Assembly (NCBI RefSeq): GCF_018736105.1
Contig: NZ_CP076135.1
Location: 124,001-188,000, forward strand
Source: Bradyrhizobium sediminis
GTDB taxonomy: Bacteria > Pseudomonadota > Alphaproteobacteria > Rhizobiales > Xanthobacteraceae
Length of the DNA: 64,000 bases
Direction of reading: 5' to 3'
Every line of letters starts with the position of its first letter. Position 1 is the first letter of the stretch. A program made the position numbers and the translations under genes. The notes under the pieces are model-generated. The model did no database searches. It was not told the origin of the DNA and saw nothing but the letters and a program-made list of their open reading frames with translations. Shown piece by piece: positions 1 to 7,928 of this stretch.

Positions 1-1
1 G

Positions 2-1291
2 CTGGAACTCGCGACCAAACTGGTGATGGAGATGTGCGGCGGCACGCCGTCGGACAACGTCGTGATCGGCAAAGCCTTCGGCGACGACCGCGTGATCGAT
101 TTTCCGCTCACCGAAGTGAAGCGGCTCGCCGGGATCGACGTGCCGCTGCCGGAGATGAAACGCATCCTCGGCCATCTCGGCTTCATGATGGCCGGCTCCG
201 GCCCGGTGGTGAAGGTCGCGGTGCCGTCCTGGCGCTCCGACGTGCACGGCAAGGCCGACATCGTCGAGGAAATCGTGCGCATCGTCGGCGTCGACAAGGT
301 GCCGATGACGCCGTTCGAGCGCGGCGACGCCGCCCGCAAGCCGATCCTCACCGCGATTCAAACCCGCACCCGCCGCGCCAAGCGCGCGCTCGCCGCGCGC
401 GGCATGGTCGAAGCGGTGACGTGGTCGTTCATCGCGAAGCCGCATGCCGAATTGTTCGGCGGCGGGCAGCCCGAACTCGCCCTCGCCAATCCGATCGCAT
501 TGGATCTGTCCGACATGCGGCCGAGCCTGCTGCCGGGCCTGGTCGCGGCGGCGCAAGCCAATGCGGACCGCGGTTTTCCCGACGTGGCGCTGTTCGAGGT
601 CGGACAGGTGTTCCGGAGCGACAGGCCCGAAGGCCAACTGGTCGCGGCATCAGGCGTGCGCCACGGCTTTGCGTCGTCGAAAGGCCTGGGACGGCACTGG
701 TCCGGTTCGGCAACGGCCGACGCGTTGGATGCCAAGGCCGATGCCTTTGCCGTGCTGGCTGCGGCCGGCGCGCCGATGCAGGCGCTGCAGATCGTGCCCG
801 GCGGCGCGAGCTGGCTGCATCCCGGGCGTTCCGGCACCATCCAAATCGGCCCGCAGAACGTGCTCGGCTATTTCGGCGAATTGCATCCGCGCACGCTGGA
901 GCAGCTGGGCGCCGACGGTCCCCTGATCGCCTTCGAGGTGATCCTCGACCGCATTCCGGACGCCAAGCAGCGGCCGACCCGCGCCAAGCCGGTGCTCGAG
1001 CTCTCGGCGTTCCAGCCGGTGTCGCGCGACTTCGCCTTCATCGTCGATCGCAGCGTCAAATCGGGCGACATCGTGCGAGCGGCGCAGGGCGTCGACAAGA
1101 AGCTGATCACGGGCGTCACCGTGTTCGACGTCTACGAGGGCAAGGGCATCGACGACGGCAAGAAGTCGGTCGCAATCGCAGTGACCATCCAGCCGCGCGA
1201 AAAGACCCTGACCGACCAGGAGATCGACGCGGTGGCTGCGAAGATCGTGGCCGAGGTGGCGAAGAAGACCGGCGGCACGTTGCGAGCATGA
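2..1291 (+). CDS. pheT: Phenylalanine-tRNA ligase beta subunit, C-terminal part
   Basis: The reading frame is open from the window edge, so this is the last 429 residues of a protein usually about 800 long. With PheS it forms the cytoplasmic (alpha-beta)2 enzyme that charges tRNA-Phe. The visible part covers the end of the B5 domain (KRLAGIDVPLPEMKRILGHL), the catalytically inactive synthetase-like core, and the C-terminal ferredoxin-fold anticodon-binding domain (from about FQPVSRDFAFIVD to the end, with VFDVYEGKG). The stop is followed by a palindromic repeat. The upstream part and pheS lie outside the window. The family assignment is secure from these domains. Confidence 0.97.
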   Translation: MELATKLVMEMCGGTPSDNVVIGKAFGDDRVIDFPLTEVKRLAGIDVPLPEMKRILGHLGFMMAGSGPVVKVAVPSWRSDVHGKADIVEEIVRIVGVDKVPMTPFERGDAARKPILTAIQTRTRRAKRALAARGMVEAVTWSFIAKPHAELFGGGQPELALANPIALDLSDMRPSLLPGLVAAAQANADRGFPDVALFEVGQVFRSDRPEGQLVAASGVRHGFASSKGLGRHWSGSATADALDAKADAFAVLAAAGAPMQALQIVPGGASWLHPGRSGTIQIGPQNVLGYFGELHPRTLEQLGADGPLIAFEVILDRIPDAKQRPTRAKPVLELSAFQPVSRDFAFIVDRSVKSGDIVRAAQGVDKKLITGVTVFDVYEGKGIDDGKKSVAIAVTIQPREKTLTDQEIDAVAAKIVAEVAKKTGGTLRA

Positions 1292-1320
1292 TACTGAATG
1301 GTCGCACATACTCGGGCTTC

Positions 1321-1414
1321 ATGGTTCGAGACGCGCGGCGGAGCCGCGCTCCTCACCATGAGGGATAGAGAGTTCCTCATCCTGAGGAGGCGCAAAGCGC
1401 CGTCTCGAAGGATG
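1321..1414. repeat. Family A twin-palindrome repeat, copy 1
   Basis: Two adjacent imperfect palindromes of about 45 bases. One is built on ATGGTTCGAGACG...CTCCTCACCATGAG, the other on CCTCATCCTGAGGAG...CGTCTCGAAGGATG. The same unit recurs near 5598, 22962 and 35369. It lies between pheT and the TSUP permease. Only the family resemblance is seen; a terminator or mRNA-stability role is inference. Confidence 0.85.
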
Positions 1415-1443
1415 CGGCCCCGGTACCGGGAATGCCCTAGCGC

Positions 1444-2214
1444 ATGAGCCTCACCGGCTTCATCCCGTCCGACGTCAGCCTCCATGCCGCGATCGCGATC
1501 TGCGCGATCGCTTTCGTATCGGGAACCGCGCGCGGCTTTTCCGGGTTCGGCTCGGCGCTGATCTTCATGCCGCTGGCGAGCAGCATGGCGGCGCCGCAGC
1601 TGGCCGCGGCGGTGCTGCTCATCATCGATTTCATCGCGGCGTTACCCTTGATCCCGAACGCGTGGAAGCAGGCCGACCGCAAGGCAACCGCGGTCATGGT
1701 ATCCGGCGCGCTGATCGGCGTGCCGGTCGGGACCTACTTCCTCACCCGGCTCGATCCGGTGACGACGCGCTGGATCATCTCCGCCTTCGTATTCGCGCTA
1801 TTGTTGCTGCTCTTGTCGGGCTGGCGCTATCGCGGCGAGGACCACCCCGCGCTTTCGGTCGGCATCGGCGGCTTGTCGGGTTTTTGCAGCGGGCTGGCCC
1901 AGACCGGCGGGCCGCCGATCGTGGGCTACTGGCTCGGCCGGCCGGTCGCTTCGGTGATCGCGCGCGCCAACATCCTGCTGTTTTTCGGCGCGTCCGATTT
2001 CTTTTCCGCGGTCAGCTATGCCGCGACCGGGCTCATCACATCCGACTCGATCCGGTTTTCGCTGCTGGTCGGTCCGGTCTATGCCGTCGGCGTGCTGATC
2101 GGCGCCCAGCTGTTCGGCCGCGCCAGCGAAACCCTGTTCCGCGCCATCTGCTACGCGTTGATTGCAGCTGCCGTCATCCTCGGCCTGCCGGCGCTGGATG
2201 GCGTGCTGCGGTGA
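1444..2214 (+). CDS. Sulfite exporter TauE/SafE (TSUP) family permease
   Basis: A 256-residue, strongly hydrophobic protein with about eight predicted membrane segments. It has the TSUP N-terminal pattern: a first helix, then G-T-A-R-G-F-S-G-F-G (residues about 27-36). A second G-x-x-S-G-F-x-S-G-L-A-Q-T-G-G-P-P motif (about 141-160) gives the internal repeat typical of the family. TSUP proteins move sulfur oxyanions or organosulfonates, or small organic acids, across the inner membrane; the substrate cannot be read here. It stands alone between pheT and a convergent DUF71 gene. The ATG at 1444 gives a normal N-terminal helix. Confidence 0.85.
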   Translation: MSLTGFIPSDVSLHAAIAICAIAFVSGTARGFSGFGSALIFMPLASSMAAPQLAAAVLLIIDFIAALPLIPNAWKQADRKATAVMVSGALIGVPVGTYFLTRLDPVTTRWIISAFVFALLLLLLSGWRYRGEDHPALSVGIGGLSGFCSGLAQTGGPPIVGYWLGRPVASVIARANILLFFGASDFFSAVSYAATGLITSDSIRFSLLVGPVYAVGVLIGAQLFGRASETLFRAICYALIAAAVILGLPALDGVLR

Positions 2215-2220
2215 ACCTTC

Positions 2221-2249
2221 TTCCCTCTCTCCCGCTTGCGGGGGAGGGA
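2221..2249. repeat. Family E short palindrome (CCCTCTCCCGC/GCGGGGGAGGG)
   Basis: A hairpin with arms CCCTCTCCCGC and GCGGGGGAGGG around a short loop. It sits in the gap between the convergent TSUP and DUF71 genes, where it could serve as a bidirectional terminator. A related unit is at 20466-20490. Confidence 0.6.
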
Positions 2250-2250
2250 T

Positions 2251-2976
2251 TCAACCCTCCATCACCAGATCGCAATACGCATAGCCGTCGCGCTCGACGC
2301 GCTCGCCGGTCGTAACCGCAAGCCGCTGCGAGAACATCGGACCCGCCACCACGCAGGTATGAAACTCGCCGTTCTCGCCGCAGGGGTCGACGCCGCCGGG
2401 CAAGTCCGCCAGCAATTGCGCATCGAATTTGCGTCCGGCAAATTGGGCCGGCAGCTTCTTCAGATCGACGGTGGCGAGATAGGCTTCCAATCCGCTGGCG
2501 ATCATCGCCTGCGCCAGCGGCAGCGTCGGCCGTTGCCACAGCGGAAACACCGGCGTGATGCCGGTGCCGGCGAGCTTCTGCTCGCGATAGGCCTTGATGT
2601 CTTCGAGAAACAGATCGCCGAAGATCATGTGGGTGACGCCGTCCGCGACCGCCTTGGCGACGGCCTCGCCCATGCGCGCTTCGTAGACTTCGTTCGGGCA
2701 AGGATAAGGGATCGGCACGATGGCCTGCGGCAGGCCCGCCGCCTCACACTGCGCGCGCAGGATTTCCTGCCGCACGCCGTGGATCGACACCCGGGCGAAG
2801 GTCTCGGTCACCGTGGTCAAAGCGCCGACGACGTCGAATTCGCCCGAGCGCCTGATTTCATGCAGCGCGAACGCGCTGTCCTTGCCGCTCGACCACGAGA
2901 TCAGCGCTTTCGGCCGCGATTGCTTCAATTGATCGGCGCTCCCGGGAGCGCCTTCGGTGTTCATGGCCAATTTCAA
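2251..2976 (-). CDS. DUF71/MJ0570-type ATP-pyrophosphatase (diphthine-ammonia-ligase-like)
   Basis: 241 residues. The PP-loop S-S-G-K-D-S (residues 29-34) marks an adenine-nucleotide alpha-hydrolase fold that activates a substrate by adenylation. The C-terminal signature C-G-E-N-G-E-F-H-T-C is the DUF71 hallmark. Archaeal and eukaryotic relatives (Dph6) amidate diphthine, but bacteria lack diphthamide, so the bacterial substrate is unknown. Its start codon overlaps the stop of the amine oxidase gene by four bases (ATGA), so the two are probably translationally coupled. An internal ATG (residue 5) is an alternative start. Confidence 0.85.
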   Translation of the reverse strand: MKLAMNTEGAPGSADQLKQSRPKALISWSSGKDSAFALHEIRRSGEFDVVGALTTVTETFARVSIHGVRQEILRAQCEAAGLPQAIVPIPYPCPNEVYEARMGEAVAKAVADGVTHMIFGDLFLEDIKAYREQKLAGTGITPVFPLWQRPTLPLAQAMIASGLEAYLATVDLKKLPAQFAGRKFDAQLLADLPGGVDPCGENGEFHTCVVAGPMFSQRLAVTTGERVERDGYAYCDLVMEG

Positions 2977-4388
2977 CGGACCGGCGCTCCCGGTACCGGC
3001 GCGGCATGGCGCCGCTGTTTCGGCGCCCGCGTCGTCCCCGTCGGCTCATCCCTGAGCGCGCCGATCCGGCGTAGTGCGGCTTCTGCCGCGCGCTCACCGC
3101 TTTCCCAGGCGCCGTCGACGGTTCCCCACTGGGTTTCGTGGGTCGCCTCGCCCGCCAGGAACATGCAGCCGATCGGCTCGGTCAAGATCTTCCGCGAACC
3201 CTGTCCGCCCGGCGCGGCCACCGACATCGCGCCGAGCGCGAACGGCGCGGCGTTCCAGCGGGTCGCGCTCGATTTTTTGACCGCGGCAGCGATCTCGCTG
3301 CCGAACAGTTTCGTCAGCCATTCCACCGCGAAGGCCTCCATGGCCGGCGCGCCCTGGGCCGACAGATCGCGGCCGAAGGAGCCGGCGACATCGATCGAGC
3401 ACAGCGACGATCCGCCGATGTTGGCAAACAGCAGCGCCGTCCGCGTCGAATTGCTCTGCTCGATGACGATGTCGTCGCGCGCCAGCCCGAGCGGGTTGCC
3501 GGAAAACTGCAGCGCGATGCGATCGAAGCTGCCGAGGCCGAGTTTCGACGCGGCATCGAGATGACGCTTCGGAAGATCCGGCGTGAACTTGATGCCGCCC
3601 GCCGTCAGCACGTTGCTCGACACCGTGATGACGGCGGCGCGGGCGACAATCTTGCCTGACGGCGTCTCCACCGTGACATCGCGGTTGCTCCAGCCGACGC
3701 GGCTTGCGGGCGTCGACAGCGAAACCGGCACCTGCTCGCCAAGCTTCGCCATCAGCGCCCCCAGACCCTGACGGCAGGCGATCGGCGCGTTGTTGCGGTC
3801 CGGCGCCCGGGCCTTGTCGACCGCCGAGATATCCCTGAGGTCCTTGCCCGTGGCATTGGCGCCGAGCACGAATTCCGTCGTCCCCGCCCAGTCGCCGAGC
3901 TCCCTGGGCAGCACCGACGCACACGATACGTCGGCCTTGCCGCGCGAGGCGTCGTCGATGGCGCGGTTGGCGCGCACCAGGGCCGCGAGAAATTCCTCGG
4001 TCTCTCCGGCCCGGGCGTTGCGGCGGCCGATCCGGATTTTCTGGCCGACCGGCGCATTGGCGATATCGAGCCCCGCGGCGCGCGCGAGCCTGATCATCGG
4101 GTTGGTCTCGGGATTGTGCAGCCACCGCGCGCCGCGATCGAACGGCACCCCGAATGTCGAGCTATCGGTCAGGCAGCGGCCGCCGATCTGGCCCGACGCC
4201 TCCACCACGACGACTTTGCGGTTCGCGGCCAGGATGCGCCGCGCCGCCGATATGCCGGCAGCGCCCGCCCCGATCACCACGATGTCGGCGTCGCGCGGCA
4301 GTGGCGCGGCCCAGGCGTGCGCGCCGAGAGCCGGCGCCGCCGCAAGGGCTGCGGACGCCGACAGGAAATCCCGGCGCGTCATTGTCAT
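2973..4388 (-). CDS. TAT-exported flavin monoamine oxidase family protein
   Basis: 471 residues. The N-terminus carries a twin-arginine signal (T-R-R-D-F-L, then an Ala-rich stretch ending A-H-A-W-A), so it is probably folded with FAD and exported to the periplasm. The dinucleotide-binding motif G-A-G-A-A-G (40-45) is followed by V-V-V-E-A and G-G-R, the arrangement of the amine oxidase/phytoene desaturase fold. Near the C-terminus, F-L-A-G-E-A-T-H matches the second FAD contact. These enzymes oxidise amines or amino acids to imines with peroxide formation; the substrate is unknown. It is followed with a 4-base overlap by the DUF71 ATPase. Confidence 0.85.
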   Translation of the reverse strand: MTMTRRDFLSASAALAAAPALGAHAWAAPLPRDADIVVIGAGAAGISAARRILAANRKVVVVEASGQIGGRCLTDSSTFGVPFDRGARWLHNPETNPMIRLARAAGLDIANAPVGQKIRIGRRNARAGETEEFLAALVRANRAIDDASRGKADVSCASVLPRELGDWAGTTEFVLGANATGKDLRDISAVDKARAPDRNNAPIACRQGLGALMAKLGEQVPVSLSTPASRVGWSNRDVTVETPSGKIVARAAVITVSSNVLTAGGIKFTPDLPKRHLDAASKLGLGSFDRIALQFSGNPLGLARDDIVIEQSNSTRTALLFANIGGSSLCSIDVAGSFGRDLSAQGAPAMEAFAVEWLTKLFGSEIAAAVKKSSATRWNAAPFALGAMSVAAPGGQGSRKILTEPIGCMFLAGEATHETQWGTVDGAWESGERAAEAALRRIGALRDEPTGTTRAPKQRRHAAPVPGAPVR

Positions 4389-4473
4389 GTCATGGTTTCC
4401 GGAACTTTGAAGAACGGGAGAACATCCGGCGAACCTTGCCGTATCTCTCCGGGGTCAGCAACCGTCATGGTGA

Positions 4474-4489
4474 ATCAATCATGATTGAT
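4474..4489. promoter_or_regulatory. Perfect 16-bp palindrome upstream of the NlpC/P60-like gene
   Basis: ATCAATCATGATTGAT is a perfect, AT-rich dyad in an otherwise GC-rich gap between the divergent amine oxidase and NlpC/P60-like genes. It is a plausible operator. No known factor is assigned. Confidence 0.4.
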
Positions 4490-4579
4490 CACGCCAATCC
4501 ATGAACTAAATTGCAACGGCTTTCGACCATGATAAGGAAACACAAAAAGCGGTCAGAAAGGCCGCTGGGGGGAACTATC

Positions 4580-5563
4580 ATGGGTGTCGTGCTCGATACC
4601 GTCGGCAAGCTGATCGCGAGTTACCTCCAGAAGGAGGTGCCGGGCTATGAGCCGTTCACGCCGAGCGACCCGGAACATCTGCGCGGCATCATGGAGCCCG
4701 GCGACGTCATGCTGGTCGAGGGCAACAACCGCGTTTCCGGCATCATCAAATACCTGACGCAGTCCACCTGGTCCCATGCCGCGCTCTTTGTCGGTCCGGT
4801 CGGCGGCGCTTGCGAGCCCGACGGCGAGCCGCATGTGCTGATCGAAGCCAATATCGGCGAGGGCGTGACCTCGGCGCCGCTGTCGAAATATTTTCCGTAT
4901 CATACGCGGCTGTGCCGGCCGGTCGGACTGTCCTACGAAGACCGCACCACCGTGTGCCGCTACGCCATCAACCGGATCGGCTTCGGCTACGACACCAAGA
5001 ACATCCTCGATCTGATGCGCTATCTGATCCCGCTGCCGATACCGCAGCGCTGGCGGCGGCGCATGATCGCGTTCGGCTCGGGCGATCCAACCAAGATCAT
5101 CTGCTCGGCCCTGATCGCGCAGGCGTTCGACGCCGTGCGCTATCCGATCCTGCCCAAGATCACGCGCGCCGGCTCGAGGCAGGCGCGGCGCGAAATCCTG
5201 CACATCCGCGATTCATCGCTCTACATGCCCCGCGATTTCGACATCTCGCCCTATTTCGAAGTCGTCAAGCCCACCATCGTGCAGGGCTTCGACTACACCG
5301 CCCTGCACTGGGCCGACAAGCAGAAGCCGCTCCAGGAGGTAGCGGGCGAATTCGGGGTGTTTCCAGAAACGATCCAATCGCCGCCGCTTGTTCCTGAAGC
5401 GACTGACCAGGAGGCGCCGCTTCCGGTTGCGAATACAGAAGTAATGCCGGCTGCCGGCGAAACCACACTGGTCGAGCGCGTCACCGTCGCCGAGCACTAC
5501 ATGGTCGTCGAATACGTCGCGGAACGCCGCGCCCGGCCGCAGGAGCGGGTGTTCGCCGCCTAG
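4580..5563 (+). CDS. YiiX/YebB-like permuted NlpC/P60 family protein
   Basis: 327 residues from the ATG at 4580, chosen because GGGGGGAA lies just before it; an upstream in-frame ATG at 4511 has no such site. The core shows the circularly permuted papain-like order: P-G-D-V-M-L, then W-S-H-A-A-L-F-V-G (His66), an acidic residue in L-I-E-A-N (Glu89), and the nucleophile in I-I-C-S-A-L-I (Cys175). Such enzymes act on amide or ester bonds in peptidoglycan peptides or lipids. The last 80 residues are Pro/Glu-rich and look disordered. No signal peptide is visible. The substrate is unknown. Confidence 0.75.
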   Translation: MGVVLDTVGKLIASYLQKEVPGYEPFTPSDPEHLRGIMEPGDVMLVEGNNRVSGIIKYLTQSTWSHAALFVGPVGGACEPDGEPHVLIEANIGEGVTSAPLSKYFPYHTRLCRPVGLSYEDRTTVCRYAINRIGFGYDTKNILDLMRYLIPLPIPQRWRRRMIAFGSGDPTKIICSALIAQAFDAVRYPILPKITRAGSRQARREILHIRDSSLYMPRDFDISPYFEVVKPTIVQGFDYTALHWADKQKPLQEVAGEFGVFPETIQSPPLVPEATDQEAPLPVANTEVMPAAGETTLVERVTVAEHYMVVEYVAERRARPQERVFAA

Positions 5564-5597
5564 TACCTAGAATCACAAATCGGTATTGCAGCCCATC

Positions 5598-5705
5598 CAT
5601 CCTTCGAGACGGCCGCTTCGCGGCCTCCTCAGGATGAGGTCTAACTTGTTGAAACACAACAACCTCATGCTGAGGAGCGAGCGGCGCGAGCGTCTCGAAG
5701 CATGG
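5598..5705. repeat. Family A twin-palindrome repeat, copy 2
   Basis: CATCCTTCGAGACG...CTCCTCAGGATGAGG followed by CCTCATGCTGAGGAG...CGTCTCGAAGCATG: two hairpin units in tandem, as at 1321. The AT-rich spacer CTAACTTGTTGAAACACAAC lies between the halves. Confidence 0.85.
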
Positions 5706-5753
5706 GCAGCCAGCGACTCACCGACCTCAGATAGTCAGTACCAGGGCGACGCC

Positions 5754-6008
5754 TTATTTCGACGCCGAGGGCTGCGCAAGCGAGAGCGGCGAGTTGGCCG
5801 TCGGGATCTCGCTGCCCCATCCATGCTCTTTCGCCGAAGACCAGTCGCGTCCGACCAGGTTATGGATATTGCCGTGGTCGGGAAGGCGAACGCTGCTCGA
5901 TGAGCCGAAGGCCTGATCGGCGTTGCGCTGCACCGTCTGGTCGAGAATCAGCATCGAACCAATGGCGAGAACGATCGCCGATATTGCTGACACGAGGAAA
6001 ACGCGCAT
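5754..6008 (-). CDS. Small secreted or membrane-anchored hypothetical protein
   Basis: 84 residues from the ATG at 6008, which follows a GAGGAGG ribosome site; a longer frame starts 21 bases upstream. One N-terminal hydrophobic segment (about residues 3-24, V-F-L-V-S-A-I-S-A-I-V-L-A-I-G-S) could be an uncleaved anchor or a signal peptide. The remainder is short, polar and rich in Ser, Asp and His. I do not recognise a domain; the pattern resembles small conserved Bradyrhizobium proteins of unknown function. It stands alone next to a family A repeat. Confidence 0.6.
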   Translation of the reverse strand: MRVFLVSAISAIVLAIGSMLILDQTVQRNADQAFGSSSSVRLPDHGNIHNLVGRDWSSAKEHGWGSEIPTANSPLSLAQPSASK

Positions 6009-6183
6009 GGCAGTTCCTCCTCTCAACATTATATTTAGTGGGAAAAATTATGCCGGATTCCATTGCGAGGCTTGATCTGGGTCAAGACCGCCATACCTGA
6101 GCGAACTGCCGCTCGACCGCGCGAAAATCGGCCGAGGCCGCTGGCGTGATCCTTTGGATCGGAATACCGGGCTTGACGTGCAT

Positions 6184-6858
6184 TCAGCACCAGCTCGCCT
6201 GGTCGGCACCCGGCGCCCGCAATAGTTCCTGGATGTTGGCTTCGATGATCCGGAAGCCGACATTGCCGTAGAGTTTCTGCCGTCCCTCGTTCAGGACGAA
6301 GCTCGGGCTGCCTTCGATTCGCATCCTGTCGGCGTCCTGGTAGTCGGATGCCAGTTTCGCATAGGCGGTCCCGTCGTGAATGCGCTTTTCGATGGCGCCG
6401 ATGTCGAGGCCCAGCGCCTCGGCCAGTTCGCATTGAACATCCCAGCGCGCAATGTCGCGGCAATCCCGGAAGAACGCGCAACGGAAGGCCCATAGCAGCT
6501 CGTCGAAGACCGACGCTTCGCCGCCTCGCTCGTGCTGCCATTGCTGGACCGCCGTCATGAACAGATGCGCGCTGGTCGAGGTCGGCGGACGCGTCGTCAG
6601 CCAGATGTCCGGATGCAGCGCGACATGCGGGAACTGCAGCGCCAGGTTCCGCAGATGCGCGTTGAATCCGGCATATTCGCCCTTGTCCCGCCACGTCGTC
6701 GGGATCTTGACGGGCGTATTGCCGAACACCGAACAGAACCGATGGTCCAGCCGGACCGCGTCGCCGAACTTCTCCTTGACCGCATCGATGCGCGCCTGGG
6801 CGATATAGGCCCAGATGCATAATGCATCCGAGAAATAGGCAACCTTGACGACACTCAT
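6184..6858 (-). CDS. DsbA/2-hydroxychromene-2-carboxylate isomerase-like thioredoxin-fold protein
   Basis: 224 residues from the second Met (M-S-V-V-K); a Met three codons earlier is also possible. The start K-V-A-Y-F-S-D-A-L-C-I-W-A-Y and the C-terminal G-S-P-S-F-V-L-N-E-G-R-Q-K-L-Y-G-N-V-G-F-R match the DsbA-like fold (the cis-Pro loop and the last beta-alpha unit). Only one Cys (C-I-W-A) is left where disulfide oxidoreductases carry C-x-x-C, so it is more like the GST-kappa/HCCA isomerase branch than a disulfide catalyst. There is no signal peptide, so it is probably cytoplasmic. No operon partner is seen. Confidence 0.75.
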   Translation of the reverse strand: MSVVKVAYFSDALCIWAYIAQARIDAVKEKFGDAVRLDHRFCSVFGNTPVKIPTTWRDKGEYAGFNAHLRNLALQFPHVALHPDIWLTTRPPTSTSAHLFMTAVQQWQHERGGEASVFDELLWAFRCAFFRDCRDIARWDVQCELAEALGLDIGAIEKRIHDGTAYAKLASDYQDADRMRIEGSPSFVLNEGRQKLYGNVGFRIIEANIQELLRAPGADQASWC

Positions 6859-6972
6859 CGATCGCACCGCCGCGAACCGTCCCCTTCAGCATCTAGCCTA
6901 CGCCGCTGCCAGTCGCCGTTGAGCTGGATCAAACCGGCGCTTCAACGGTCGACATTGGCGGGCCGGATGCGA

Positions 6973-7482
6973 TCACTTGACGAAGATCATTCCGACCATT
7001 CCCGCCTCGCGGTGACCGGGGATCAGGCAGGCATACTCGAACTCGCCGGCCTTGGTGAATTTCCAGACCATCTCGCTGGTCTTCTTCGGAGCGAGCCATC
7101 TTGAGTTGGCATCTTCGTGCGCCATCCCCGGGTTCTTTTGCATGACTTCGGCGTGCTTGAGATTGTCCGCGGCGTCCGCCAGGACGAATTCGTGATCGAG
7201 CTCGCCGTTGTTTCGCAGCACGAATTTGATCTGCTCGCCCTTCCTGATCTCGACCCGCGCCGGGACGAACAGCATCTTGCCGTCCGACTCTCCCATCGTC
7301 ACCTGGACGATCTTTGCCGACTTTTTCGGATTGCCGGGCTCGCCGGCCGAGAATGATTCGCCATGGCCATCGCCATGATCATGTCCATGGCTGTGCCCGG
7401 CCGGGCCTTCGCCGGCCCAGGCGCTTGCCGAAAGCAGTGCTGCGGCGACCAGCGCGACCCCGCCTCTATTCCAATTCATCAT
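6973..7482 (-). CDS. Periplasmic cupredoxin, copper-binding
   Basis: 169 residues with a signal peptide (ending A-S-A-W-A), a His-rich linker (G-H-S-H-G-H-D-H-G-D-G-H-G) and a cupredoxin domain. Type-1 copper ligands are visible: His in E-L-D-H-E-F, and the C-terminal set Y-A-C-L-I-P-G-H-R-E-A-G-M (Cys, His, Met). It probably buffers or oxidises copper in the periplasm. GGAG precedes the start. It is the last gene of the minus-strand metal cluster, downstream of the RND genes, which supports a role in metal homeostasis. Confidence 0.88.
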   Translation of the reverse strand: MMNWNRGGVALVAAALLSASAWAGEGPAGHSHGHDHGDGHGESFSAGEPGNPKKSAKIVQVTMGESDGKMLFVPARVEIRKGEQIKFVLRNNGELDHEFVLADAADNLKHAEVMQKNPGMAHEDANSRWLAPKKTSEMVWKFTKAGEFEYACLIPGHREAGMVGMIFVK

Positions 7483-7541
7483 CTCTCAACTCCTTCGCGT
7501 TCGATATTGGGCTCATTGCTGCCGGTTTCGGCGGGCTCGTC

Positions 7542-7907
7542 TCAGTCGAATTTCGCTTGAACGGTCTTGCCGTCGGGGGCCGTCAATTGCACCACCCCTT
7601 TGGGCTGGCCTGGCAGCGCGGCCGCAGCACTGCCGGAAAGGCGCTTGCCATCGACGGGCGCCAGCACCACCCGCTGGGATTTGCCGCCCGCGACGAGGAT
7701 CGCGGTTCCCTTGAATCCCGATGCCTCAACGGGCTTTTCGCCGGCGTCGCTGATGAATACGTCGACGACTTCGGATTTCACGACCATTTCGACATGGTAT
7801 GATCCGGCGTCGGCGATCCGCCCGCCATTCGTTCCCTTGGCTTCATGCGCCCCGGCCGAACCGGACCAGGCAAGCAAAACTCCGATCAATAGACATCTTG
7901 CGTACAT
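7542..7907 (-). CDS. Small periplasmic protein of the metal efflux cluster
   Basis: 121 residues with a clear signal peptide (ending S-G-S-A-G-A, mature end H-E-A-K-G). The body is predicted as beta-strands with D-G-K-T-V and is weakly similar in style to the N-terminal region of the adaptor encoded two genes upstream. I know no named domain for it. A GGAG site lies 7 bases before ATG. It is 21 bases downstream of the RND pump gene and upstream of the cupredoxin, so it is almost certainly cotranscribed with them and may be a periplasmic metal carrier or pump accessory. Confidence 0.7.
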   Translation of the reverse strand: MYARCLLIGVLLAWSGSAGAHEAKGTNGGRIADAGSYHVEMVVKSEVVDVFISDAGEKPVEASGFKGTAILVAGGKSQRVVLAPVDGKRLSGSAAAALPGQPKGVVQLTAPDGKTVQAKFD

Positions 7908-7928
7908 TTGTTTTCTCCGTTGCTGCGA

